Shown piece by piece: positions 45,285 through 54,225 of a stretch of 64,000 nt of DNA. The notes beneath the pieces were generated by a model. That model had not been told where the DNA came from. It made no database searches and was given only the letters and a program-made list of their open reading frames with translations. The first letter of the stretch is position 1. Every line of letters starts with the position of its first letter. Where the stretch lies: NCBI GenBank assembly GCA_903891475.1, contig CAITEP010000008.1, forward strand, positions 1 to 64,000, in the 5' to 3' direction. The position numbers and the translations under genes were made by a program. Origin of the DNA: an uncultured Mucilaginibacter sp. Its GTDB lineage: Bacteria; Bacteroidota; Bacteroidia; Sphingobacteriales; Sphingobacteriaceae.

Positions 45285-46637
45285 ATGAAAAAAGTATTTC
45301 TATCTATAGTCGGCTTTTCTATGTTATGCCGTTTAAGTGCCTATTCTCAAGTTAAGCATGACAGTACCATAAAAAAACCGAACTTTAGTTTATATACCCC
45401 TGTTGGTTATGATACGAGCGACTACAGGCCAAGACGCCTTCGGGTGGATGAAATTGATTTATTTTCGAGCTATTATAACCAAGATGGTCAACATTCTGCC
45501 GTTACAGGTGGTATTGGAACAGAAAAAGTAACTGATATTTCTACTGGAGTTAACTTAAACTTGGTTTGGTTTGACCAAGCAATGAGGAAAAACACATTAG
45601 CACTTGGTTTAGGTATTGATCATCATACGTCTGCTTCTTCCTATTATGTAGCTTATTCAGGTGGAGCAAGTAAAGATGGGTCAAGAATTTATCCATCCCT
45701 GGAGTGGTCGATTGAAAACACAAAAACTGGTTCAACCTATGGCATAGGTTCCTATTTTTCGCATGAGTATAATTACCAATCAATTGGATTTGATGCTAAT
45801 TGGTCGCAAAAAACGGAGGATAAAAATGGAGAATTAGGGATAAAGCTACAAGGTTATTTTGATCAGGTAACTCAAATATTGCCATCAGAATTTGTTCCAC
45901 CCCCTACCTATGTTCCGCCTGGGTCTACAACTTATACAACTCCAAGTGGAAGAACTGTTATTACAAGCACAACCGGACAAACAATTACTGCACCGTTAAC
46001 CTATAAGCCACGAACAACCCTGACAGCCGCCTTATCTTATTCGCAGGTAATAAATTCAAAGTTACAGGTTATGTTTTTGGGCGATTTAGTGTACCAAGAG
46101 GGTGATTTAGGCTTACCATTTCACCGGGTGTATGGGCCTTCTTTTACCAATATTGCTACCATTAATGGTGTAAGTACTAATACACATGATGCAGTTGAAA
46201 AACTCCCATCAACCAGAATAAAACTACCAATTGGTGTTAGAGCTAATTACTTCCTGGGTGATAATATTATCCTCCGCTCCTACTATCGGTATTTTGTTGA
46301 CGATTGGGGAATAAAAGCACATACTATTAATTTAGAAGCAGTTTATAAAATATCTCCATTTTTTTCAATATCGCCATTTTATAGATTTTATACCCAAACT
46401 GCAGCTAAATACTTTGCTGGATATAACGAGCACTCGGTTACAGAGCAATACTATACCAGTAACTATGAATATTCAAATTTTAACAGCCAATTTGTTGGTG
46501 CGGGTTTAAGGCTTGCTCCACCTAAAGGTGTATTCGGTATCCAAAATCTACATGAGCTTGAGTTAAGATATGGTCATTATTTAACTACCGAACAGCTAAG
46601 CTCTAATGTTATATCTTTAAGCTTAGGATTCAAATAA
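45285..46637 (+). CDS. DUF3570 outer-membrane beta-barrel protein
   Basis: A 450-residue secreted protein (signal about 1-22) of the DUF3570 family. Regularly spaced amphipathic strands rich in Tyr/Ser/Asn, the RVDEIDLFSSYYNQDGQHSAV N-terminal block, periplasmic-side turns such as LPIGVRANYFLGDN, and a C-terminal strand ending in LGFK support a barrel of 16 or more strands. It is the last and largest gene in the thioredoxin-apbE-DUF4266 operon and is followed by a strong terminator. Probably the outer-membrane element of the system; transported or bound ligand unknown. Confidence 0.85.
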   Translation: MKKVFLSIVGFSMLCRLSAYSQVKHDSTIKKPNFSLYTPVGYDTSDYRPRRLRVDEIDLFSSYYNQDGQHSAVTGGIGTEKVTDISTGVNLNLVWFDQAMRKNTLALGLGIDHHTSASSYYVAYSGGASKDGSRIYPSLEWSIENTKTGSTYGIGSYFSHEYNYQSIGFDANWSQKTEDKNGELGIKLQGYFDQVTQILPSEFVPPPTYVPPGSTTYTTPSGRTVITSTTGQTITAPLTYKPRTTLTAALSYSQVINSKLQVMFLGDLVYQEGDLGLPFHRVYGPSFTNIATINGVSTNTHDAVEKLPSTRIKLPIGVRANYFLGDNIILRSYYRYFVDDWGIKAHTINLEAVYKISPFFSISPFYRFYTQTAAKYFAGYNEHSVTEQYYTSNYEYSNFNSQFVGAGLRLAPPKGVFGIQNLHELELRYGHYLTTEQLSSNVISLSLGFK

Positions 46638-46659
46638 TTTATTTACATTGCAATTCATT

Positions 46660-46691
46660 AGCCCGGTACTATCAAATACCGGGCTTTTTTT
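46660..46691 (+). terminator. Terminator of the ApbE/DUF3570 operon
   Basis: A perfect 9-base GC-rich stem (46660-46668 with 46677-46685) is followed by T7. Confidence 0.85.
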
Positions 46692-46824
46692 GTTTAATTT
46701 TTATAAATGCTAACAATTGAACACTTTAAAACATCAAATAACAAAAAATAAGATTTTTTAAAATGTTTGTATTTTACAATCGTCTCTACATATATAAATA
46801 ATTAATATAGTGATAGTAGCCGTA

Positions 46825-47379
46825 ATGCCAGAAGAAAGAAACAACACCATCATACAAGCGATAGGAGCTTATGGGAAAAATCTGCTTGGCTTTATAAGGC
46901 GAAGGGTGAAAAACGATGCCGATGCGGAGGATATCCTACAGGATGTTTGGTATCAATTTAGTTCGGTTATAAACGCGGGACCAATAGAACAAACAGGCGC
47001 CTGGTTGTATAAGGTGGCTCGCAATAAAATATTGGATAAGCATAAAAAACATACCGAAACGCTGATAGATGATATGTTGCCTGATGATGACGATGATGAT
47101 TTATCGGATTTTAAGGCCATATTATTAATGGAAACCAATACGCCCGAAACAGAATATGTTCGAAATCTTTTTTGGGAACAACTATTTAATGCCTTGAATG
47201 AGCTGCCCGAAGTACAAAGGCAAGTTTTTATTTGGCAAGAATTAGAAGACATCCCATTTAAAGAAATAGCGGAGCGTACTGGCGAGCCTATACAAACATT
47301 GGTATCAAGAAAGCGTTATGCGGTTTTACACCTGCGCGATAGGTTGAAGGAACTATATGAGGAAATTACATCAATTTAA
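46825..47379 (+). CDS. ECF-type RNA polymerase sigma factor
   Basis: A 184-residue sigma-70-family factor of the extracytoplasmic-function group. Region 2 is visible as FIRRRVKNDADAEDILQDVWYQF (about 20-45) and region 4 as LPEVQRQVFIWQELEDIPFKEIAE with the recognition helix QTLVSRKRYAVLHLRDRL near the C-terminus. A very acidic linker (DDDDDDLSDF) joins them. The ATG at 46825 is chosen; a GTG at 46810 is possible. A small two-helix membrane protein gene follows after 11 bases, but it has no recognisable anti-sigma fold. Confidence 0.9.
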   Translation: MPEERNNTIIQAIGAYGKNLLGFIRRRVKNDADAEDILQDVWYQFSSVINAGPIEQTGAWLYKVARNKILDKHKKHTETLIDDMLPDDDDDDLSDFKAILLMETNTPETEYVRNLFWEQLFNALNELPEVQRQVFIWQELEDIPFKEIAERTGEPIQTLVSRKRYAVLHLRDRLKELYEEITSI

Positions 47380-47390
47380 AAATTAAAAAA

Positions 47391-47771
47391 ATGAAACAAA
47401 AATTTTATAAAGGTCGGTTTATTTTCATCCCGTTTGGAGTAGCCGCATTTCTGTCGCTCATTAGCTACGTGGTAATGCTATTATGGAATAATTTATTACC
47501 CGGAATTTTACATGTAGGCATCATTACTTTTTGGCAGGCCATGGGCATATTTATTTTGTGCAAAATATTGTTTGGCTTTGGCAAAGGTGGGCCACGCATG
47601 GGTGGTGCCCCTTGGATGCGTAAACGCTGGGAAGACAAGATAAAAAATATGAGCCCCGAAGAACGCGAGCTTTTTAAAGAGAAAATGAAACAAAGGTGCG
47701 GTGGAGGCCGATGGGGGCAAAAGGATAATTGGGGAAACTTTCAATCTGAAAATGTGAGAGCAACTGAATAA
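47391..47771 (+). CDS. Small membrane protein co-transcribed with the sigma factor
   Basis: A 126-residue protein with two helices (about 10-32 and 40-62) and a basic, Gly- and Met-rich cytoplasmic tail (GGPRMGGAPWMRKRW, then MSPEERELFKEKMKQRCGGG). The tail helix resembles a Spy/CnrX-like charged helix, but the similarity is weak and on the wrong side of the membrane if topology is normal. The gene is 11 bases after the sigma factor and ends at a terminator. It may sense membrane state for the sigma factor; function unproven. Confidence 0.65.
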   Translation: MKQKFYKGRFIFIPFGVAAFLSLISYVVMLLWNNLLPGILHVGIITFWQAMGIFILCKILFGFGKGGPRMGGAPWMRKRWEDKIKNMSPEERELFKEKMKQRCGGGRWGQKDNWGNFQSENVRATE

Positions 47772-47778
47772 TTTCATT

Positions 47779-47813
47779 AAGGGTGAATGATTACTATCTC
47801 ATTCACCCTTTTA
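47779..47813 (+). terminator. Terminator after the sigma factor operon
   Basis: A perfect 12-base stem (47779-47790 with 47799-47810, 8-base loop) runs into four T. Confidence 0.75.
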
Positions 47814-47858
47814 CTCTTCAATAATCTATAATTCTAATAAAAACTCTATATCAAGCAT

Positions 47859-48071
47859 ATGGAAGTATTAATTTTCACAACCAGCATTGAAAAACCTGAG
47901 CAAATAAGTATGGTAAGGCCATTATTAAGCAACAATAAGGCAATTCATGATTGGAGTTTTGATTTAGATGATTGCGATAATATTTTAAGAATAGAAGCTA
48001 ATAATATTTCCCCACGATATATTGAAACTATGGTACGAACAGCTGGATTTGAATGTCAAGAACTTGATTAG
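47859..48071 (+). CDS. HMA-like small protein without the CxxC metal site
   Basis: A 70-residue protein with the ferredoxin-like beta-alpha-beta pattern of heavy-metal-associated domains: strand VLIFTTSI, helix EQISMVRPLLS, strand WSFDLDDCDNILRIEA, helix ISPRYIETMVRTAGFECQEL. The MxCxxC loop is absent (replaced by SIEKPEQ), so copper-chaperone activity is unlikely. It is convergent with trxA, 8 bases away. Real-gene status is supported by length, start and the complete fold pattern. Confidence 0.6.
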   Translation: MEVLIFTTSIEKPEQISMVRPLLSNNKAIHDWSFDLDDCDNILRIEANNISPRYIETMVRTAGFECQELD

Positions 48072-48078
48072 CAATTAT

Positions 48079-48375
48079 TTAAATAAATCGATTCAGAATT
48101 TGTTCTAGTTCTTTGGCGGCCACTACCCCACTTTGCCGCCATTTAGTTTCACTATTTTTAAATACCATTAAGGTAGGTACACTTTGAACCTTGTAGGCAT
48201 TGGCAGCACTCGGGTTTTTATCGATATCGATTTTTATTATGGTTACCTTATCGCCCAAAGCCTCTTTTACCTGTTTTAAAATTGGTGGCATCATTTTACA
48301 AGGCCCGCACCACTCAGCCGAAAAGTCAACTAATATTGGTTTATCAGCAGCAATCATCTCTTTGAAACTTGCCAT
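48079..48375 (-). CDS. trxA: Thioredoxin
   Basis: A 98-residue cytoplasmic thioredoxin. The active site is [15 protein letters not shown] with C23 and C26, followed by the conserved [27 protein letters not shown] block holding the cis-Pro (in VPT). It lacks any signal peptide. It is leftward, 31 bases after the metallo-beta-lactamase-fold gene, so the two may share a transcript. Confidence 0.93.
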   Translation of the reverse strand: MASFKEMIAADKPILVDFSAEWCGPCKMMPPILKQVKEALGDKVTIIKIDIDKNPSAANAYKVQSVPTLMVFKNSETKWRQSGVVAAKELEQILNRFI

Positions 48376-48406
48376 AATTATGTTTTTTTAATAAACATAA
48401 AAAATG

Positions 48407-49303
48407 CTATGATGTTTGCTCCTCATACGCAAAAGTTAAACCATATTGAATACCATCACCTTGCCAATCAGTAATTCCAGGTATAGCGGTAACTTTTAAA
48501 ATATCTTCTTTTGATTTTCCTGCTTTTATACTTCGGGCAACAAATTCATCCAATCGTTCCATATAAGTTTGCATAGCTTTTAAATCATCCAAATTACCTA
48601 TTACTTTCTCTGGGTCATGCGAATGTCCAAAAATAAAAATAGTATTCTTATCAAATTTTTTATGCGCTTTATCAAGTACCGTGATCCAATGTTTAACGGA
48701 AGCACCGGCATTTCTATCTAAAAAAGGATACTTGCGGTTAAATACCAGATCGCCAACATGTACCACATTGTCATTCTCAAAATGAACTATGGTGTCGCCA
48801 TTGGTGTGGGCATTTCCAAAATAATAGGCAGTAATGTGCTCATCACCAACTTTTCGCTTCCATTTATCCTTAAAAGTAATATCAGGATAAAGTTGTTTAT
48901 CTTCATTTTTATTTTTTTCGGCTACCGCTTTTTGGTTGAATAAAGAATTTTCATGGGCAACCACATTTTTTACTATCCCAAAAAATGAAATATTGCCAGC
49001 TGTATGGTCACCATGATGATGTGTATTTATCAGTAATTCAAACGGAAGGTCTGTTTTCTTTTTTAATAGGTCAATTAATTGTGTTGCTTGTTGCGGAAAT
49101 TCCGCATCTACTACTACTATACCTTCTTTATTAATCATCCAGGCAATGGTACCTCCGGTTTCGGCAAACATGCCCACATTATTTCTCAAGGTTTTAAATT
49201 GATAACTTTCTTCTGGTTTAATAGCAGAAAATCCTTTTTTGTTTAAAAGCAATATTGAGGCTGCTGAAATACCTGCATTAAATAAAAACTGTCTACGCTC
49301 CAT
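48407..49303 (-). CDS. Metallo-beta-lactamase-fold hydrolase, Tat-exported
   Basis: A 298-residue MBL-fold protein with a twin-arginine signal (MERRQFLFNAG). The di-metal site is complete: THHHGDHTAG (HxHxDH), later H in NAHTNGDTIVHF, an Asp in VHVGDLVFNRKYPFLD, and a final His in IFGHSHDPE. The layout resembles B3-like or quinoprotein-relay MBL enzymes rather than a clinical beta-lactamase. Substrate unknown. It is divergent from the glycosyltransferase at 49422. Confidence 0.85.
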   Translation of the reverse strand: MERRQFLFNAGISAASILLLNKKGFSAIKPEESYQFKTLRNNVGMFAETGGTIAWMINKEGIVVVDAEFPQQATQLIDLLKKKTDLPFELLINTHHHGDHTAGNISFFGIVKNVVAHENSLFNQKAVAEKNKNEDKQLYPDITFKDKWKRKVGDEHITAYYFGNAHTNGDTIVHFENDNVVHVGDLVFNRKYPFLDRNAGASVKHWITVLDKAHKKFDKNTIFIFGHSHDPEKVIGNLDDLKAMQTYMERLDEFVARSIKAGKSKEDILKVTAIPGITDWQGDGIQYGLTFAYEEQTS

Positions 49304-49377
49304 TTGTTTTTCTAAGTGTGAACGAATATAAGATTTTACTTTTAATGATTTTACAAAAAAAATAAAAATGTAGCCCT

Positions 49378-49405
49378 TTGCAAGTTTATAAAGTGATTAC
49401 CTTTA
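49378..49405 (+). promoter_or_regulatory. Promoter of the ArnT-like gene, TTG-N17-TACCTTTA
   Basis: TTG (49378-49380), exactly 17 bases, then TACCTTTA (49398-49405) matches the Bacteroidota consensus except for the last base. It is 16 bases before the ATG, so the leader would be very short. Confidence 0.5.
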
Positions 49406-49421
49406 CACTTGTAATAAATAT

Positions 49422-51086
49422 ATGATTTTAACCAATATCCGCCTAAGCAACTATTGGCTTTACGTTTTAATTGCGATAGCGGCCTTAGTAAATTTTAGTG
49501 GTTTGTTTATTACCATAATTGGTCCTGATGGCACATTATATGCATCTATTGCCAAAACAATGGTGCTTAAAAACAATTATATTGAATTATTTGACCATGG
49601 TACCGATTGGCTCGATAAACCACATTTTCCTTTTTGGGTAACCGCATTTTCATTTAAACTTTTTGGCTTTAGTACTTGGGCATATAAGCTGCCCGGCATA
49701 CTTTTTTTAATGATGGGTGCTGTTTATACTTACTTATTTGCTAAAAACCTATACAGCAAACAAACCGCGCTTTGGAGCGTACTCATTTTATTAACCGCGC
49801 AACACATCGTATTATCAAATACCGATGTGAGGGCCGAACCTTATTTAACCGGATTAATTATTGCCGCAGTATTCCATCTATATTTAGCAAATAAAAAAAA
49901 TAGTTACTTACAGCTAATAGTTGGTTGTTTGTTTACGGCTTGCGCCATCATGACCAAAGGTATGTTTGCTTTAGTTCCTATTGCGGGCGCAATAGCCGGG
50001 CATTTTGTTATTACCAGAGAATGGCGACAATTATTAAATATTAAATGGCTTTTAGGCTTTGTATTAATTCTAATTTTTATTGTACCCGAACTGTATTGCC
50101 TCTATTATCAATTCGATGCGCATCCGGAGAAAGTGGCTTTTGGCACTCATGGTGTTTCGGGCATTAAATTTTTCTTTTGGGATAGCCAGTTTGGCCGGTT
50201 TTTTAATACCGGTCCAATAAAAGGGCATGGCGACCCTACCTTTTTTGTCCATACTTTGCTTTGGGCCTTCCTGCCTTGGTCGCTGCTATTATTTTGCGCT
50301 ATTTATCATTATATAAAAAGTGGCGTAAAATCAGTTAAAACTTACGAATGGTATTGTATAAGCGCTTCGTTGTTAACATTTTTACTATTCTCTGCATCCA
50401 AATTTCAGCTTCCCCATTACCTTAATATTGTGTTCCCGTTTTTTGCCATTCTAACCGCGCAATATTTAAACAAAAATTGGCTGCCAAAATCAATAAGAAT
50501 AATCAGAATTTTTCAAATTGTAGTCATCTCATTGCTGTTGTTGGTAATTGGCTTAGTAACCTACTTCTTTCAACCCGATGAGCTAAATTGGTCAATAGGC
50601 ATGCTACTCACTGTTTTATTCTTGGTTCTTATTATTTTACCAAATAAGTTAACTTCCATTCCTATCGAAAAAATATTCATAGCCAGCATTATAGCCTCTT
50701 TTATAGTAAACTTATTTCTTAACCTCGCCTTTTATCCCTCCTTAATGAAATACCAAGCAGCAAGTGAGGCGGCCGTGTGGATAAATAATAACAACCCAAA
50801 CAATTTACCTGTAGCCGAATTTGAGGAACAATACACCTCGGCATTTGATTTTTACATGGATAAACAGGCTATTAAAATTGATTCACACGCAAACAATTTT
50901 CCAACTCAACCTTTTATATTATATGCGGATGAAAGTGCTGTAAATCAGTTAAAAAACAAGGGCTATAAAGTTAAAAACCTAAAATTTTTTAGCCGCTATT
51001 GGGTTAGTAGGCTTAAACCTGTATTTTTAAACAAGCAAACTCGCAAAAAAGAATTGAGCATAACCCAGGTTGTTTTAGTAAATTAA
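49422..51086 (+). CDS. GT39/ArnT-like membrane glycosyltransferase
   Basis: A 554-residue integral membrane protein of the dolichyl-phosphate-mannose/ArnT (GT39, GT-C) class. About eleven to twelve helices are predicted. The first extracytoplasmic loop has the acidic catalytic context GPDGTLYASIAKTMV and HGTDWLDKPHFPFW, and the second has NTDVRAEPYLTGLI, both typical. It would transfer a sugar from a polyprenyl phosphate to a lipid or protein on the periplasmic side. The C-terminal 120 residues are a soluble periplasmic domain. It stands alone between divergent MBL and serpin genes. Confidence 0.85.
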   Translation: MILTNIRLSNYWLYVLIAIAALVNFSGLFITIIGPDGTLYASIAKTMVLKNNYIELFDHGTDWLDKPHFPFWVTAFSFKLFGFSTWAYKLPGILFLMMGAVYTYLFAKNLYSKQTALWSVLILLTAQHIVLSNTDVRAEPYLTGLIIAAVFHLYLANKKNSYLQLIVGCLFTACAIMTKGMFALVPIAGAIAGHFVITREWRQLLNIKWLLGFVLILIFIVPELYCLYYQFDAHPEKVAFGTHGVSGIKFFFWDSQFGRFFNTGPIKGHGDPTFFVHTLLWAFLPWSLLLFCAIYHYIKSGVKSVKTYEWYCISASLLTFLLFSASKFQLPHYLNIVFPFFAILTAQYLNKNWLPKSIRIIRIFQIVVISLLLLVIGLVTYFFQPDELNWSIGMLLTVLFLVLIILPNKLTSIPIEKIFIASIIASFIVNLFLNLAFYPSLMKYQAASEAAVWINNNNPNNLPVAEFEEQYTSAFDFYMDKQAIKIDSHANNFPTQPFILYADESAVNQLKNKGYKVKNLKFFSRYWVSRLKPVFLNKQTRKKELSITQVVLVN

Positions 51087-51157
51087 TTGTTACAAATGCT
51101 GTATCATTTAAAATAGCAATTCCGTAAAGCTTATTAAACCGTTTAATTTAATAAGTT

Positions 51158-52429
51158 ATGAAATCAAAATTGAGCAGAACCCAATTATCCTTATTGTATG
51201 TAACCATTTTAGTTATATTATTCACCATTTTTTTGGCATCGTGCAAAAAAACAGATAACAACCCTAACTATAAAACAGGTGGTAAAAATTTAACACTTGC
51301 CGCTTATCAACAGCAGCAAATTCTTGCTGATAATTCATTTACCTTAAAACTTTTTAAAAACCTGGATGCCAACAATCCAGCTACTACCAACCTTTTTGTT
51401 TCGCCATTAAGTGTAAGCTTTGCTTTAGGAATGACTAGTAATGGTGCCAACGGAGCAACGCTTGATGCTTTTAAAAAAGTATTGAATTTTAATGGCCTTA
51501 CCCAAGACCAAATAAATACCTATTACAATAATTTAATTACCAATTTGCCCCAGCTTGACCCAAATACAACGCTCGATATCGCGAATTCTATTTGGTATCG
51601 TAAAGAATTTAGTGTTTTACAGCCTTTTTTTAAAGCCGACAGTAGCTATTTTAATGCCGCGGTAACACCGCTCGATTTTAATAATCCTTCATCGGTAAAT
51701 ACCATCAATAACTGGGTTAGTAGTAAAACTGCTGGTAATATCCCTACTATTTTAAGCAGTATCGACCCTAATGATGTTATGTACCTCATCAATACCATAT
51801 ATTTTAAAAGCGTTTGGAAAGAAAAGTTTAACCCCAATGATACCAAGCCTATGCCATTTTATTTAAGCGGAGGCAGTCAGGTTCAAACCGATTTCATGTC
51901 GGCAGATATTGATTATAATTATACTTACGATAACGGTACCCAAATTTATGAATTGCCCTACTCTAATAGTAAATTCAGCATGGTAATTGCCATGCCAGCC
52001 AATGGAACAAGTGTAAAAGATTTAGTGAGCAATATTGATTCGGCAAAATGGCAATCATGGATGAACGCTTTACATGCAAATAAAAACCAATTACTATTGC
52101 CTAAGTTTAAATACTCGTTTACAACAAGTCTTAAAAACTCATTGATAGACCTAGGTCTAGGTGTAGCCTTTTCAGACAAGGCCGATTTTTCGTTCATCAA
52201 CGCGACAGCACCCTTAACCATTACCGATGTAAAACACAAGGCTTATGTAGCGGTTGATGAGAATGGTACCACCGCCGCAGCCGCTACCTCCATAGGTATA
52301 GGTTTAACTTTAGCACCTTTAAACCCACCTGCAATTGACCATCCCTTCTTTTTTGTGATTAGAGATATGAATAGCGGAATTATTTTATTTGCCGGCGAAG
52401 TGAATAATCCAACATTAAGTGGTGAATAA
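51158..52429 (+). CDS. Serpin-family protease inhibitor lipoprotein
   Basis: A 423-residue serpin with a lipoprotein signal (FLASC). Serpin landmarks are all present: NLFVSPLSVSFALGMTSNGANGATLDAF near the N-terminus, NTIYFKSVWKEKFNP (the shutter strand), the hinge DENGTTAAAATSI with small residues required for loop insertion, and the C-terminal HPFFFVIRDMNSGIILFAGEVNNPT. Intact hinge residues imply an inhibitory serpin. Counting from the hinge Gly as P15, P1 falls near Thr in IGLTLAP, flanked by Leu, which would suit elastase- or chymotrypsin-like proteases. Surface display would protect against host or competitor proteases. Confidence 0.9.
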   Translation: MKSKLSRTQLSLLYVTILVILFTIFLASCKKTDNNPNYKTGGKNLTLAAYQQQQILADNSFTLKLFKNLDANNPATTNLFVSPLSVSFALGMTSNGANGATLDAFKKVLNFNGLTQDQINTYYNNLITNLPQLDPNTTLDIANSIWYRKEFSVLQPFFKADSSYFNAAVTPLDFNNPSSVNTINNWVSSKTAGNIPTILSSIDPNDVMYLINTIYFKSVWKEKFNPNDTKPMPFYLSGGSQVQTDFMSADIDYNYTYDNGTQIYELPYSNSKFSMVIAMPANGTSVKDLVSNIDSAKWQSWMNALHANKNQLLLPKFKYSFTTSLKNSLIDLGLGVAFSDKADFSFINATAPLTITDVKHKAYVAVDENGTTAAAATSIGIGLTLAPLNPPAIDHPFFFVIRDMNSGIILFAGEVNNPTLSGE

Positions 52430-52571
52430 TTAATTTATTTGACCGGGAAGATTAAATAATATTTTATCCTATTTTATTTGATGTTTTACAATTTACTTAT
52501 TGAAAAAAGAGCGCTAAATATGATCTTTAAATCCATTTAAATTGTAGATTTGAATAAACAAAAACATAAAA

Positions 52572-53012
52572 ATGGAGAATTATTTATCAGAACTATTTGT
52601 TCGCGACTTAATAAAATTGAAAGATGAATTGTTAAAATTTAATGATGAGGCCAACATCTGGAAAACAACCAATGGAATAACTAACCCTGCAGGCGTTTTA
52701 ACTAAGCATTTATTAGGAAACCTGAACCACACCATAGGAACTATTATTGCTAAAAATGAATATGTAAGAAACCGAGAATATGAATTTACCATTGAGCCTA
52801 TACTAAGAGAAAAATTAATAGCAGAGATTGAAGCAACTATAACGGTTGTAAAAAATACTTTGAACAATATTGACCAGGCTATTTTGGATGATACGTATGC
52901 ACTTGAGATGATTGGTAAAAACACAACTACTTTTTATCTTACTTTCTTTTATGGCCATTTTACCTACCATTTAGGGCAGATAAATTATTTAAGAAGGATA
53001 TTAGAGGCGTAG
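52572..53012 (+). CDS. DinB/DUF1572-like four-helix-bundle protein
   Basis: A 146-residue cytoplasmic protein with the DinB-like helical bundle. It shows an N-terminal LFVRDLIKLKDELLKF helix, a metal-ligand-type His in LLGNLNHTIG and two later His in YGHFTYHLGQINYLRRI, the last being the typical DinB C-terminal motif. Such proteins are metal-dependent thiol transferases or of unknown function. A terminator follows. Confidence 0.75.
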   Translation: MENYLSELFVRDLIKLKDELLKFNDEANIWKTTNGITNPAGVLTKHLLGNLNHTIGTIIAKNEYVRNREYEFTIEPILREKLIAEIEATITVVKNTLNNIDQAILDDTYALEMIGKNTTTFYLTFFYGHFTYHLGQINYLRRILEA

Positions 53013-53043
53013 TTTTTAATAATCGAGTTTATTTTAAAATGAA

Positions 53044-53079
53044 AAGGTTCCAAAGTATTATTTGGAACCTTCTTTTTTT
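53044..53079 (+). terminator. Terminator after the DinB-like gene
   Basis: A perfect 11-base stem (53044-53054 with 53061-53071, 6-base loop), then a C and seven T. Confidence 0.8.
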
Positions 53080-53097
53080 GATGTATTCTTAACTCAA

Positions 53098-54225
53098 TTA
53101 ATTTCTCCCTGCTATGTACTGCTCGCATAGTCCGAACGACAAGGTCATTCCATTACCACCTAGGCCATTTATAAGGGTAACTCCGGGTGCAATTTCAATA
53201 ATCAATTCTGTTTCTCCGTTTGTCATTTTTGGGTAAATGCCATGCCATGATTGTATCAGCTTCCAACTCTTAAAATTCGCGAAGGTTTTAAGATAGTTAT
53301 TTATCATATCGTTGATAAAAACTTTATCAAAAGGGTCGTGTACCAAGCCATATTCATGCGAATCGCCAATCGTCAGTTCACCATTTCCATTTTGCGATAC
53401 CATTACATGTATGCCCCACTTTAAATAATCGGCATACTGTTCCTCATACCTCTTTCTCAGTGCAGGCAATGATTTTGCTGCTTGAAAACCCGGGTAATGA
53501 ATCATGGATAAGCCGCCACAAAGCGCTGGTCCGATTCGCCAATTGTCTTCTTGGCTCTCAATCCGCATCATTTGTAGTTTACACTTAGTAATTTCGGTTT
53601 TTAAAAAAAGCTCAGGGTATAAGGTTTCAAAATCGGCACCGCTGCAAACAAATATTTCATCGGCTGCATAACTTTCACCACCAGCGGTAACATGTGGGTG
53701 TTCAACTTTTGTTACAGTGGTGTTCCAATAAAACTGAACCTTATATTTATCAGCAAGATATTGAGCCACCTGTCCTATTGCTACCCTCGATTCTACAATA
53801 ATTTCTTCCTCGCTCCATAAGGCACCTTTTAAATTATGGGGGTTTACAGCGGGCGATTTCTCAATGGTTTCTTGAGGTGTTAGTATCTTGCAATTTCGAT
53901 ATTGCTCATTAACGGCTACATATTCACCTATCACCTGCAATTCATCTTCCTCGTAAGCCATATGTAATGAGCCAACTTGATCGTGCCATATCTTTGCCTC
54001 GGTACATATTTGTTTCCATATGCTACGAGATAGCATTGCCCGCTCAAATAATGACCCGGTTGGCTGACCAATAGGCCAAACCATACCAAAATTACGGATG
54101 GAGGCTCCCACCGCACGCTCATTGCGTTCAAATATGCTTACTTTGTAGCCACGTAATGACAAAGCCCTAGCTGTTGCCAAACCAACTATGCCGGCTCCAA
54201 TAATTATTGCAGATTTATTACTCAT
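53098..54225 (-). CDS. TIGR03364-type FAD-dependent oxidoreductase (phosphonate-associated)
   Basis: A 375-residue flavoprotein of the D-amino-acid-oxidase fold. The dinucleotide motif IIGAGIVGLATARAL (8-22) with E33 at the end of the second strand, the family block GASIRNFGMVWPIGQ (40-54) and the C-terminal LINGLGGNGMTLSFGL match the family I know as TIGR03364 (a proposed phosphonate-pathway oxidoreductase). It would oxidise an amine, such as an N-substituted aminoalkylphosphonate. It overlaps the DUF5690 gene by 4 bases (ATGA) and is last in a three-gene leftward block with a phosphonatase-like hydrolase. The substrate is inferred from context. Confidence 0.8.
   Translation of the reverse strand: MSNKSAIIIGAGIVGLATARALSLRGYKVSIFERNERAVGASIRNFGMVWPIGQPTGSLFERAMLSRSIWKQICTEAKIWHDQVGSLHMAYEEDELQVIGEYVAVNEQYRNCKILTPQETIEKSPAVNPHNLKGALWSEEEIIVESRVAIGQVAQYLADKYKVQFYWNTTVTKVEHPHVTAGGESYAADEIFVCSGADFETLYPELFLKTEITKCKLQMMRIESQEDNWRIGPALCGGLSMIHYPGFQAAKSLPALRKRYEEQYADYLKWGIHVMVSQNGNGELTIGDSHEYGLVHDPFDKVFINDMINNYLKTFANFKSWKLIQSWHGIYPKMTNGETELIIEIAPGVTLINGLGGNGMTLSFGLCEQYIAGRN

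Noticed and set aside
52580-52924. Leftward open frame of 114 codons
   Set aside because: Antisense to the DinB-like gene; hydrophobic character results from the reverse complement of helical codons.
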